Assembly (NCBI GenBank): GCA_032358165.1 | Contig: JAALGY010000037.1 | Coordinates: 335,001-399,000, forward strand | DNA: 64,000 nt | Reading direction: 5' to 3' | Source: Diplosphaera chodatii | Taxonomy: Eukaryota > Chlorophyta > Trebouxiophyceae > Prasiolales > Stichococcaceae | Shown here: one piece after another, positions 22,699 through 33,303 of the stretch | Layout: each line of letters starts with the position of its first letter | How positions within the stretch are numbered: position 1 is the stretch's first letter | Position numbers and translations under genes: made by a program | The notes under the pieces: model-generated | Database searches by the model: none | Seen by the model: only the letters and a program-made list of their open reading frames with translations | What the model was told of the DNA's origin: nothing

Positions 22699-24072
22699 TC
22701 AGCCTGGAGCATCCTTTGCCGCATGCCAACTCAATGAAAGCTGGAGAAGCTGGCCACTGATCGCATGGGGCCTCCAGAGGAGCTGCTGCACCTCAGCCAA
22801 AGTTATGTCCTTCTGCAGCAGCTCCCCGCGACACCGCAGCTCCACCTGGACAGTCATCAGCACCGCCAGTTCATGTAGTGTCGTTCCTTCTCAGGCCGAC
22901 AGCAGTGTTACACGAGGCCTGGATGTAGGATATTGCAGGATGGGGGTGGTTCACCGTCAGGTCGCCAGGCGCCACTGAAAGGATGCGCTCTTGCAGAAAG
23001 CGGGCTAGCGCTGCCACAGTCACGCTCTCGTGGCACCTGATGAAGGGCTGCTCCAACTCATGCTCCACTGCAGCATCAAAGCTGCTGCACGGGTCAGTGG
23101 CACCGATGTTTGACATGCATTGCTGCACTTGATGCTCGGATGCACCTGCCCATGCTGCAGGAAGGAGCTCTCCTGCAGTGTAGTTGCCTGTGTCGGCAGC
23201 TATGCACGTCCTCTACGGCAGGCACCCGCCTGGCGCTGTGACGAACAGCTCAATGCAGCCGGCGCTGTCCGCAGGCAGCACCCTCAGCGGCTTGGCTGCC
23301 GGCTCGGCAACCTTGAGGGCGCTGGTGCGCTCCCGGAGCTCCCGGTTCAGCGCCTGCCACTGCAGCACGCGCGCCTCCCGGCTGGTGGCCAGCGGCGCTA
23401 GCTGCCCTGATATCTGCGAGGTGTCAGATCCAAGCTTGAGGTTTTGCTCGGCCAATGTGCTTCGTTGCTGGCAGCAAATGTGGTTTGCAGGCAACACTCC
23501 AGCTTCATTCCATCAGATCGATGGCATCATACACTATCTCTACAACCTTGCGCAGCAGGTCGGTGATCATGAAGTCGACTCGCAACTGTTCCCGCAGCGG
23601 TTCGGGACCAAGCGGCGTATCAACACCCTCCGCTGTGCACACCGGGCAGCTGGTACTCTGTACATCACCATTCAATATCCACTTGCAACAGGACATCCTG
23701 ATCAGATTCACTTTGGCTACATGCAGCATGCGATGTGGCATGGACCATATATGCCAGATGGGAATAGGCTATGCATGTGATGCAGCTGTCACAGGCTGCT
23801 TGTGCATCATGAACTTATCAGCTCGCTTGTTATGATGCAAAGGTGGAGCGTGCCACAGGCTGTGCACCTGGGCGCACCTGGCCAGGCGTGATGAAGCCGG
23901 TGATGCACTCGCGACAGAAGCAGTGCATGCACTGTGGCGACGTCAGCGGCTCCACCAGCAGCCCGCAGCAGATGTCACACGCGAGGCATGCTGCCAGGCG
24001 CTTTGCTGATCGCCGCACCATGTCATCAACACCATTGGCTTCCTGCATATGCTGCGGCTCTGTAGCAGCCAT
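22699..24072 (-). CDS. PCGF/DRIP-like RING plus RAWUL protein
   Basis: The start MAATEPQHMQEANG leads into a split C3HC4 RING. The first exon (24072-23878) has CDICCGLL, then CMHCFCRECI. The next, from about 23681, has SCPVC followed by DTPLGPEPLREQLRVDF and ITDLLRKVVE, the segment typical of Polycomb-group RING fingers and plant DRIP E3 ligases. A linker exon (about 23475-23190) carries QALNRELRERTSALKV. Exons near 23100-22920 and 22863-22699 look like a RAWUL ubiquitin-like domain: FIRCHESVTVAALARFLQER, then VELRCRGELLQKDITLAEV. RING plus RAWUL suggests a Polycomb-type H2A ubiquitin ligase partner or a DRIP-type E3. Which one is undecided, and some intron boundaries are approximate. Confidence 0.78.
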
Positions 24073-24713
24073 TGCTGCGTTGTACAGCGGTCTGCCACCG
24101 TTACTGGATCGCTTTCAAGGACCTGGCAAGCGTCACCACTGCGGAGCTGGCAATCACACGGGGCCGAGGCAATGCCAGTGCTCGCAAGCGCTGTTGATAC
24201 CACTGGAACCACCCAGTGACCAGTCTGCAAGTCTACATTGGGTCACATGCATAACTCAAGGCGTACGTGCAAAAGTGCCAATGCTGCGGCGACGCATGCA
24301 CAGGCGTCAACACTGTGCTGTGCAGATTAATACATGCGCCTTGATCAACCTGACAGAGTCTGCACGCTGCGCGCACCCCGCAAGCTTGACTCAAGTCGCC
24401 TGCGTGCTCTTGGTGTCGCAAACGTTGACTGTCCCCCCTCGAGGCCCCTGGGGCCCTGGAGTCCTGGTCTCTTCTCATGCAGGCAGCTGGATGCACCAGG
24501 CAAATGCGATCATGAACAGCTCGGTGTAACGCTGCAATAAGCATTGCTCGTGCCGAATTGTCAATTCCGGTGTGAAGCTACAACGGCAGTCTACCGTCGC
24601 AGCAGAGAAGGATCATATCAGTGCGCCAGCCGCGCATCGACACTGCTTAGTGTTGAGGCACATTGCAGATAGTACCCTGGGCACCTGGGCACCTGCCAGG
24701 TCTCAAGCAAAGC
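24073..24713. promoter_or_regulatory. divergent promoter interval
   Basis: About 640 bases between the PCGF-like start and the start of the unknown gene at 24714. No recognisable element and no convincing extra exon. Confidence 0.4.
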
Positions 24714-26011
24714 ATGGCGGTGAGTTCATTCGGGGTTGTGCTTCCCAAGCCGGTCCGTGTTTGGAAACACCACCGTGTGCATGCGTTGCCGGCAAATGTT
24801 GCATCCGCATCTGCCGCAGGGCATCAACCGCCTGGGCAAGGCTGCGCCAAGGCCCGGCAGCCTGAGGCCGCCGGACCCTACCCGCAACAGGATCACCGAC
24901 CACTTCTCCGAGAACGTGGAGGGCCTCGAGTCGGACCGTGACTACCAGCGTGCCGTGCAGGATGTGAGTCAAGGCACATGCCATGGTACATCTGAACCAG
25001 CACTCGAATGTCAGACAAGCTGTGGTGTGACCGAGCCGAAGTAATATACAGTACTGTCGCAACGCAGATTGAGGATGCGCAGCAGACACAGGGGTGGCTG
25101 TTTGGACGCGGAGGTGAGCGTCTGCAGTCACAAGAGTCTGCAGCCAGCGGTACACCATGAGCTCACGGTTGAAGGCTGACGAAACATGTGTGCTATGCAG
25201 CGTTCGATAAAACGGACCTTCTGTACCTACGGTAAATCCTCTTCCTGGGCCCAATGCTGCGTTCAAGCCCTTTGCTTGCCAGATATGGCCCCTCTCTGAC
25301 GAGAAATGAGCATGGCCTACCACATCACCGCATGTACTGCAGGGACCAAGAGGAGAAGTCAAGACATACGGAGATAGAGCTGCATGACAGGGAGGTGCAG
25401 CAGTATGCACAGCTGCGGATGCGGACAGAAAAGCAGCGTCCGGGCGGGGGTCTGGCTGCTGGGTCACTTGGCGTCGCTAAAAAGATAGACAAGGAGAAGT
25501 CAAGGTGTCCGCAACTTGGTTCCTGTTGTCCTGTGACAGCGTTGCTGGAGATTCCTCTGCTGCAAAGTGCAGTCCACGCCAATGGTGATTGATGCAATGC
25601 AGGTTGGCACCCAAGGTGCTGCAGCGGATTGTCAAGGTCCCAAAAGCAGCTGGCACAGCGGCGGCGCCTCGTGCAGGTGCTGAGGCAGCGTCACAGCCAG
25701 AGGGGCCACATGCCTCATCAGGTGCACCAGACGCGGGTGCAGACAACGGAGCAGGCCTGGGGGACCTGCTGGGGGCATACGGCAGCGAATCAGATGACGA
25801 CGGCGAACAGCGCCAGCCAGATGCGCAGGCCGCCGGAGTCAGCCCAGCAGCCGCCAGCCCCGCAGACGTCCCCAGACAAGCAGCTGCAACGGCATCAGCC
25901 TCCGCAGCGCAGCAGTCGACATCAGGTGCGGGTGCAGCAGTTGCAAGGAGTCGCGGCAGGAGCGGCAGTCCAGCAGACAATGCAGAAGAGGAGATTGACT
26001 ATGGGACATGA
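24714..26011 (+). CDS. unknown protein with acidic, low-complexity C-terminus
   Basis: Six exons (24714-24719, 24820-24963, 25068-25113, 25201-25231, 25283-25504, 25603-26011) join in phase to 285 residues. The first exon codes only Met-Ala. A conserved-looking core has PGSLRPPDPTRNRITDHFS, QDIEDAQQTQGWLFGRG, FDKTDLLYLRYGPSLTRNEH and a charged helix EKSRHTEIELHDREVQQYAQ. It continues with LAPKVLQRIVKVPKAAG and an Ala/Pro/Ser tail holding GLGDLLGAYGSESDDDGE and the end EEEIDYGT. The acidic LGAYGSESDDD element is common in spliceosome- and RNA-associated proteins. I cannot name the family; a nuclear RNA-related role is only an inference. Confidence 0.68.
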
Positions 26012-26169
26012 TAGATACACCAGCGATAGGCTCATCATGTCTTCATTGGCACAGTGGGTGTCAATGAGGCATGCACTTCCGTATGCTGTGCAGTATATCG
26101 GTGACAGTCGTGACTAAAGCATCGGAATGGGCGGCCTCATGCTGAACCTCAGAGCACCGCGTGAATATC
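26012..26169. other. short convergent intergenic interval
   Basis: 158 bases between two stops on opposite strands; presumably overlapping 3' UTRs. Confidence 0.5.
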
Positions 26170-28853
26170 TCAAAGCTTGGAAACCACAGTGTCGGGCTGC
26201 TTTATATAGTTTTGCAGCGTCCACAGACGCACAAGTTGCTCCTCTGCAGTGTCAAATGCTGCGAGATCCCCCAGCTCCTGCAGCTGCACGGAGTCGAACA
26301 TAACAACAGTGCCTAGCAGCCTCAGCGAACGACTCGACAACGAGTAGCGTACGGGTTCTGCATGTACCCGCACCTGAGGTTGCCGCAGAAGGTGCTGCCA
26401 CAGCGGCTGCAGCCACTCACTGGCAATGCTGAAGTTGAGATGCGGTACTGTCTGGCCTGTGGCATTTTGAAGCCACAGTGTGCTACAGGGTGAATATGAT
26501 GTAGGCTGCGCTGCAATTGGCATCATCCAACGGACTTCACATGCACAGAAAAAGGCATGTTCACATGCATCCCCGTCTTGCGCGCATTGCACCTGATATG
26601 TGCCGCGCGTTGCTGGTGACCATGCCCAGCAGGTGGCCCTCTGCACTGAGGACAGCGCCGCCGCTGGCGCCCGAATGCACCGCCGCTGTGGTCAGCAGCA
26701 TCGCGGCTCGCTGCTGGCCTGTACATTGTAGCCGCAAGACCTGGACGCAGGAGACACATGGGCTGATGGGCTCAAATGTCAGCTGGCGTCCAAAAGCAAC
26801 ATGTGCAGTTGACCCAGGTGGTTGCGCACCTGAGCCACATTGCCACGGGTCAGCAGCGGGGCGAAGCGGCTGCTGGGGTTGAACAGTGCATGTCCAGCAA
26901 CATAGCACCCAGCGCCGCGCTCAGGCATCCCATGACTCAATTGCAAAGGCTGCAGGTCGGACGGCGGTCGCAGCATCTGCACTATTGCAATGTCCAGAGC
27001 ACCTGCATGACATGTGAGCTTGACTGCTGTGGGACGCCGGTGCAGCACTGCAGCAGCCATCATGAAGCACCTTGTGCCCTTTACAGTCTGGCTGATAGCT
27101 GGAACACCCACCGGTGAATAAGTGTACAAGTGCCGTGTCATACGTCTGGAGCCCAGCATCCGACTGCGCTGTGACTCTGATACGTATGCTGTTCGATGCG
27201 CTGCCCGTATCGAATAGGTGTGCATTCGTCAGCACTGTTCCCCATCTGCAGCAGGGATTGGGACAACGTACGCAATCGGATCGTGTGTCTGTCTGACAGG
27301 TGAGTGGCAGTGTTCTGGAGCAGTTGGCACTATCGTACTTCGTCAACATCGTGTATGAGGCGACCCACCTGCTTACCACGATGCCCGAGGCCCATTGACC
27401 ATTGCTGAGGCTGCAGCCGACCACACCACGTGCACCTTGTAGAAGGGCTGCACTTTGCGCTGGAACACTGAGGCCCTTGACCGCTGGGGCCATCCCCCAC
27501 GGCACGGTGGCACCATCTGCTGCGGAGCAGGCGCGGCACTCGAGCTGCGCTTCTGGATCCACGTGCCGCAGCTGTGCCTGTTGCTGATGAGACCGGCAAT
27601 CGGTACTGCTGCAACACACGGCTGTGGCAGCGGTGCTGGAGGCGGGGTGCTGCCTGATGCTGGCCACTTCCAACAAGCTGTTCGAAAATGCTAAACTCAG
27701 GGCCGCAGCGGGCAGCACCACTGGCAACTCGTAGCCATTGATGCACAGCGGCGTGGCCACCATGCCCACAAGCGCGCCGCCGCTGTCGTACACGGGCCCC
27801 CCTTCCATGCCGGGCAGAGCCCTGAAGTCCGCCAGCAGCAGGCCCGCCTCGCCATTATCCTGCTTGCATGAGCACAGGGATGACGACAGAGTTTTGTGAC
27901 AGTCCACGATCGGACTGTCATGCGTCCAAATGCTATTTGGACACACTGTGGCCAGCGCCTGACCTGAACGACTTTGGATATGATGCCGTTGTAGTGCAGC
28001 TCGGCGAAGTGCTGGGGCGCAGTGGCACCGAATGGGCAGCCCACCGCCGTGAGCGCTGCGCCCGGGCTGGGTGTCATGGAGCTGACTGGTGGTGGTGTTG
28101 TGCTGCTGGAGTTCGGATCGATTGACACACTGCAGGTGATCACCACCACTAGCGACACATCGGCTGGCTGTGCCCCGCTGGGTGTCAGCCTCCATCTGAA
28201 TGCGCCCGAGCCTGTGATTGGTCACAACATAGCTCAGCAGATTCAGGTGGGCAGAAAGCTATGAGATAAATGCCAATGACCAATAGACTGTTACCTCCAA
28301 CGGTGCGTGCAGCCAGCAGCTGCTGTGCTGCCCTGGCCGCTGCTGGTACCCTGACAATGGCGGTGCAGCGGCCCTGAAGCGACCGACCGCCCACTTGCAC
28401 GAGGATGCTGCAATGAATGGAGCATTCGGCTCAGAATTGCTGCTCAGCCCTTACCAACTCGCAAGGGAGCACCACGATAGGTAGTAGCAACTGGAGTGTC
28501 TTGCCTGGCACTGGGTGTCAGCTCTGCTGCCGTGCGCGCCGCGCCGAAACCACTGTTAATAAAGGGCTGATACGCTGCTGCCAACGTCAGCACCACCACT
28601 TCGCCCTTGCAATGTGCCCATATGACACCTGCAACCAAGACAGACTGTCATATTGCATAGCTGCACGGCGAAAGCACGCAGCCACTCGCACTCGAAACGA
28701 TGCTGCACCACCTGAGCCGCTGAGGGTGGTGCGGCCGTCCTTGTGAAGATGAAACGGACACAATGCTGCTTTGCTGCGGTCGGCGTCAGCCGCGGTGATC
28801 CACACGAGGGCTGCACCTCCAGATCGCACGTTCGACCTGTCAGGGTGCACCAT
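26170..28853 (-). CDS. DEG15: peroxisomal processing protease DEG15/TYSND1
   Basis: A trypsin-fold protease ending in the peroxisomal targeting signal SKL (VVSKL, stop at 26170). The N-terminal region includes FHLHKDGRTTLSGSG (near 28750), GCPFGATAPQHFAELHYNG (28030) and FRALPGMEGGPVYDSGG (27830), as in glyoxysomal DEG15. The catalytic triad is visible: His in VLTNAHLFDTG (27250), Asp in GALDIAIVQML (27000) and Ser in VHSGASGGAVLS (26680). The family motif GMVTSNARHISG follows, then TVPHLNFSIASEWL. DEG15 removes the N-terminal PTS2 presequence from imported peroxisomal enzymes. The start is placed at the ATG at 28853; the first two or three exon joins are less certain than the rest. Confidence 0.93.
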
Positions 28854-29792
28854 CGCACCAGGTCCCCATTCGCAGCTGTTATGCTACAGCGACACGGAGA
28901 AGCGAGGCATCTGACTATGTTGAAGACCGCGATTGCGTTGGTAAAGCTTGTCACTGGCTGCAAGTGAGCAAGTCGCAGAGGTGATAGCGTGCTCGATTTA
29001 AGGGGGAGAGCAAGACGCAAAGGTACGGACTTCACTAAACACAGCACGTCAAATCCTCCACTGAATTGTGCACCGCTGGCCAGCAAAGTGAGTGTGTGAG
29101 TCACTCAGGCGCCTAACCGCAGCACATGCTGATCAACACGCGGATGGCAGTAAACCAGGCACAGTGACACATCTTCCCCGCACGACACCCCCTGCCACGA
29201 CCGAGGAGCGCCGTGTTGAGGCCCAGCATGCAGGTGGGGCACCGCTGCATATCGTGCATGCGAAGTGGATCCGTCGTCATGATTGAGAATTCCTGAAGCA
29301 TGACGCTGGATCCCAGCAGGCGCTGCAGGCCGGGGGTGCGGGCCGGGTGCTGGCTGTGCACAGGTCAGCACCAGCACCAGCCGTCCAGGGCAGGGTCGGC
29401 CGCGAGCAGCAGCACAGCCACAGCCCCGCGCGCTGCCAGCAGCTGCTGCACAGACACACGCATGATCAGCTGCTGCAGCTGGCCAGGCCGTGCGCCGGCC
29501 GGCGGACCGGGTCCTTGCGATCTGCTGCCCAGATCACCAATGCAGAGCAGCAAAACACCTTCACCAAGGTGTGCCAGCAATCGAAACACAGCAGCACATG
29601 TCCATCTACAGCACCGGACCATGTGGCGATCCAGCGCGACACAGGAGCATGATAGTTGCATCTGCCGGATGACAGAGGGCGCAAGCTGTGCGCCATTCAT
29701 GCGAAACAACAGGCCAGGAGCACCGGAGTACCGTGCACCATGACGCGTCGTGAACCCAGACATCCCATGATCTGTGCTGTATGACCGTGCAG
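28854..29792. other. divergent interval with the likely 5' exon(s) of the biotin carboxylase gene
   Basis: The biotin carboxylase core starts at 29793 in phase 0. An exon ending at 29568 (CAG-poor donor aag/gtgtgc) reads NAEQQNTFTK in phase 0, and TFTK joined to [10 protein letters not shown] gives the expected family N-terminus. Upstream in the same frame is Arg/Ser-rich sequence (RPCAGRRTGSLRSAAQ), as in a transit peptide. No ATG is found in that exon, so another 5' exon is needed; 29300-29363 (MTLDPSRRC) is a candidate with a donor but wrong phase. The interval must also hold the DEG15 promoter. Confidence 0.5.
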
Positions 29793-32700
29793 GTGCTGGT
29801 GGCGAACCGCGGAGAGATCGCGGTGCGCGTCATCCGCGCCTGTAAAGAGCTGGGGCTCCACACAGTGGTGCGTGCACTGTCGTGCTGACGAGACGGGCAT
29901 GGCCACCTCCGCTGACCCAGCACGAGTGCAGCACCAGGAGCACACGCACAACCTTGCGCTCATGGTCTACCATTGGCCTGCGCATTTAGACCCCTGACTG
30001 CTGCCTATGCAGGCAGTCTACTCCATTGCAGACAAGGAGTCGCTGCACGTACAGCTAGCAGACGAGGCCGTCTGCATCGGCGAGGCCCAGAGTTCGGAGT
30101 CGTATCTGAACGTGCCAAACATCATTGCAGCAGCTGTCAGCCGCGGCGCAGACGCCATCCACCCCGTGAGTCAGCGGCCACGCCATGACAGTGTCGTTCA
30201 CTCCCATCACCTTGGCACGGCCAAAGACTCGACTGCCTTCACCGACGTGTGCTCCAGGGCTACGGCTTCCTCTCGGAGAATGCCACATTTGTGGACATCT
30301 GCGCCGACCATGGCATCGAGTTCATCGGTCCAAAGGCAGAGCACATCCGCATCATGGGCGACAAGTCCACGGCCAGGGACACCATGAAGGTGCACCTGTT
30401 GACCATGCTCATGTTTGATGACCATCATACGCCGTGGAAGCAAGCTGGGTTCTGGTGGAGGATAACGGATCAGCAGCTCCCGTTTGCACTCTGCAGGCTG
30501 CAGGCGTGCCAACAGTACCTGGCAGCAATGGCTTGATCAACAGCGAGGAGGAGGCCATTACGGTAGCAAATCAGGTGGGGTGCTGACCGCTGCATACAGA
30601 GCCCCGCAGACACCGCGAGTGAGCGTTTGGCAGGACCTGGAAATGTGACAGGCCGGCTGAAGCGGGTGGGAGGCAGTGCAGACCCTGCAACGGCTGTGCC
30701 GCCTCGGCCGTGCAGGTGGGCTTCCCCATCATGATCAAGGCCACGGCGGGCGGCGGCGGGCGGGGCATGCGGCTGGCGATGAAGGAGGAGGAGTTTCTCA
30801 CACTCATGCGGCAGGCGTCGCAGGAGGCGGAGGCAGCCTTCGGCAACGGCGCCGTGTACCTGGAGCGCTACGTGCAGAACCCGCGCCATATCGAGTTCCA
30901 GGTCGGGCAGACGACTTGCTCAGCGAAGGACAGGGCATGACGTGCTGAGTTGCAGCAGCTTGCAATGAATTGACCCATGTTCCTGTCCGTCTCCAACTGG
31001 CTACAGCTCACGGCATGTGTACTCAATACAGCGTTGCAGAGTTTCAGTCCACAGAGGGTGGGTGTTGATGTGGGCAGGTGCTGGCTGACAAGCACGGCAA
31101 CGTGGTGCACCTGTTCGAGCGGGACTGCAGCATCCAGCGGCGCAACCAGAAGCTGTTGGAGGAGGCTCCGTCCCCCGCCCTGACGCCCGAGGTGCGCTCG
31201 CGGCCGTTACCTTGCGGGCTGGCACCTGTCTACAGCAGAGTGTGGGGTGGCATCGGCGTGGGCTCGGCGCACGCACTGATGCTGAGGTGGTTGGCACGAT
31301 CCAGGAGCTGCACCCAGGTTGCTGAGTGCTATATCATGGGAAGGGTACACATCCTTGCAGGTGCGTAAGGCCATGGGTGACGCCGCCACAAACGCAGCAG
31401 CCGCGATCGGCTACCAGGGCGTAGGAACCATCGAGTTCCTGTGGGAGCAGAAGGGCTTTTACTTCATGGAGATGAACACTCGGATCCAGGTGAGCCCATC
31501 ATGCAGAAACAGCATGGTGCAGGCAGGCCTCACTGCCCAACTTCTAGCGCATCGTGCGTAGGCAGCAGACCGCCTGTGGTGGTGTTGCAGGTGGAGCACC
31601 CAGTGACAGAAATGATCACAGGTATCGACCTGATCCAGGAGCAGGTGCGGATTTGCCCTGTCAACTCCTGCGCGTTGTGTGATCGACCTGCTATCTCATG
31701 CAGTATGTCAAATGGTGCTGTGAGCTGCACAGATCCGAGCAGCCATGGGCAAAACTCTGCGCTTCAAGCAAGAAGACATCAAGTTGAAGGTGGGAGCACC
31801 AGTGGGCAGCCACTGCTGCATGTTGCAGTCTTGAGCCGCCACCCCAGTGAGCTATCCAACGCTGCGGCCATCGCCAGTCCCACATGCCGCTGCACGTGCG
31901 TTATCTCTAATGGCACAAACACCTGCTCAACAGGGACATTCCATTGAGTGCCGCATCAACGCGGAGGACCCCTTCAAGAACTTCCGGCCGGGGCCGGGGC
32001 GGGTGATGGGCTACCTGGCGCCCGGCGGCCCCCACGTGCGCATGGACAGCCACATGTACCCGGACTACCTGGTGCGCCACCTCCCACATGCCTTGGCAAA
32101 CGAGCCCAGGCAGACGGGTCTGGATCCGCAGGCATGCTGTGTGTGATGCGCCAGCGACGAGGCACAAGTCCACCTGCTTAAATAGGTGTAAGGCGCGTCC
32201 GTTGCACGTTGTACCATGCCCGCACGCCATGCACACCGGTGGAAGGGGCGAGCCCACCTCCTCATCGTCCCTGCAGGTGCCGCCCAACTACGACTCGCTA
32301 CTGGGCAAGCTGATCGTGTGGGCGGAGGACCGGGACCAGGCCATCGCCCGCATGAAGCGCGCCCTCAGCGAGACCGTCATCAGCGGCGTGCCGACCACGA
32401 TCGACTACCACCAGCTCATCCTGGACACCAAGGACTTCCGGGACGGCAACGTGGACACAGGCGCGGCAGCTGCGCCTGCTGCTAGAAGCTGCTGGCCTGC
32501 TGCAGCTCCTAGCAGCCAGCAATGTGTCGACTGTAGATGTTTTGACATGTACGTTGATGAACATGCAGGCTTCATCCCATCGCATGCTGATGAGCTGGCC
32601 AAGCCGCCACCATCCACAAAGGTGTGGATGACCCGTGTGTGCTGGAGGGATGCTGTTCCTGTGTGAAGTGCACGCGTTTCAGGCGCCTGGCGTGCGCTGC

Positions 32701-32827
32701 AGACGGGCATAGCACTGTGATGCATGTTGCTTTGACAGCTGACGGTGACTGGAATGTCCATTCCCTGCAGAACATATCAATCGTGGAGCAGGCTGCCAAG
32801 CGAGCCAGCAAACGGAGCCGCAAGTGA
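29793..32827 (+). CDS. BC: biotin carboxylase subunit of plastid acetyl-CoA carboxylase (5' end incomplete)
   Basis: Thirteen core exons join in phase: 29793-29867, 30013-30165, 30258-30389, 30497-30574, 30716-30901, 31078-31191, 31361-31489, 31591-31644, 31733-31789, 31934-32071, 32277-32460, 32569-32621 and 32771-32827. They give 469 residues plus an upstream transit region. Signatures: [45 protein letters not shown], the glycine-rich ATP-grasp loop [45 protein letters not shown] and [12 protein letters not shown]. The enzyme carboxylates biotin on BCCP with ATP and bicarbonate, the first half of malonyl-CoA synthesis. A stand-alone biotin carboxylase indicates the multisubunit plastid ACCase. 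The 32461 intron has a GC donor. Confidence 0.95.
32461..32568 (+). other. GC-AG intron, in frame and free of stops (biotin carboxylase)
   Basis: Family sequence demands VDTGFIPxH across this site, so the segment must be removed. It starts GC (acacag/gcgcgg) and ends AG, is 108 bases, and has no in-frame stop. Retention would insert 36 residues. Confidence 0.75.
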
Positions 32828-33303
32828 CCGGGTGACATGGGCACATGCCCACTCTGGTCGTCAGGGAAACAGTGTGAACCGGGCCTGCCACACACCGTGA
32901 GCAAGCTTGACGAGAGTTGTGAGTGCAGTATGGTGTTCTTTTGCTGCTGTGAGTACTGGCGCAGAGAAAGCAGCGCAACCAATAAGGGATTGTCCCGTAA
33001 ACCTGCAGCATCGGCGAATGCTACACCTGGCTGCAGTATGTTGTTGACGTTCAACCATGATCAAGTCCGTCAGCTACGGTGCATGTGTATCCGGATTGAC
33101 TCCCACAACCTCGCCGGGCAACCCAGCACCTCTTCTGCCATCTCACAAAGCGTTGAATGCTGCAAACTCCTGATGACAAGAAGTACCTCCAGCCGAGGTG
33201 CATGGGAGTGCAGACCATGATACTACTGCTCGTTACAGAGTTTACAGCTGAAGCTGTTGGCAGATAAATTCGATGCAGCCAAACACCATCATATATCAAC
33301 AGC
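32828..33303. other. convergent intergenic interval
   Basis: Between the biotin carboxylase and NDUFA9 stops. Scattered short open frames only; expected to contain both 3' UTRs. Confidence 0.5.

Noticed and set aside
29105..29763. Minus-strand open frames resembling a VWA/TFIIH-type subunit (CIGDLGSRSQ)
   Set aside because: The expected cysteine-rich C-terminus is absent, and the region better fits 5' exons of the biotin carboxylase gene.
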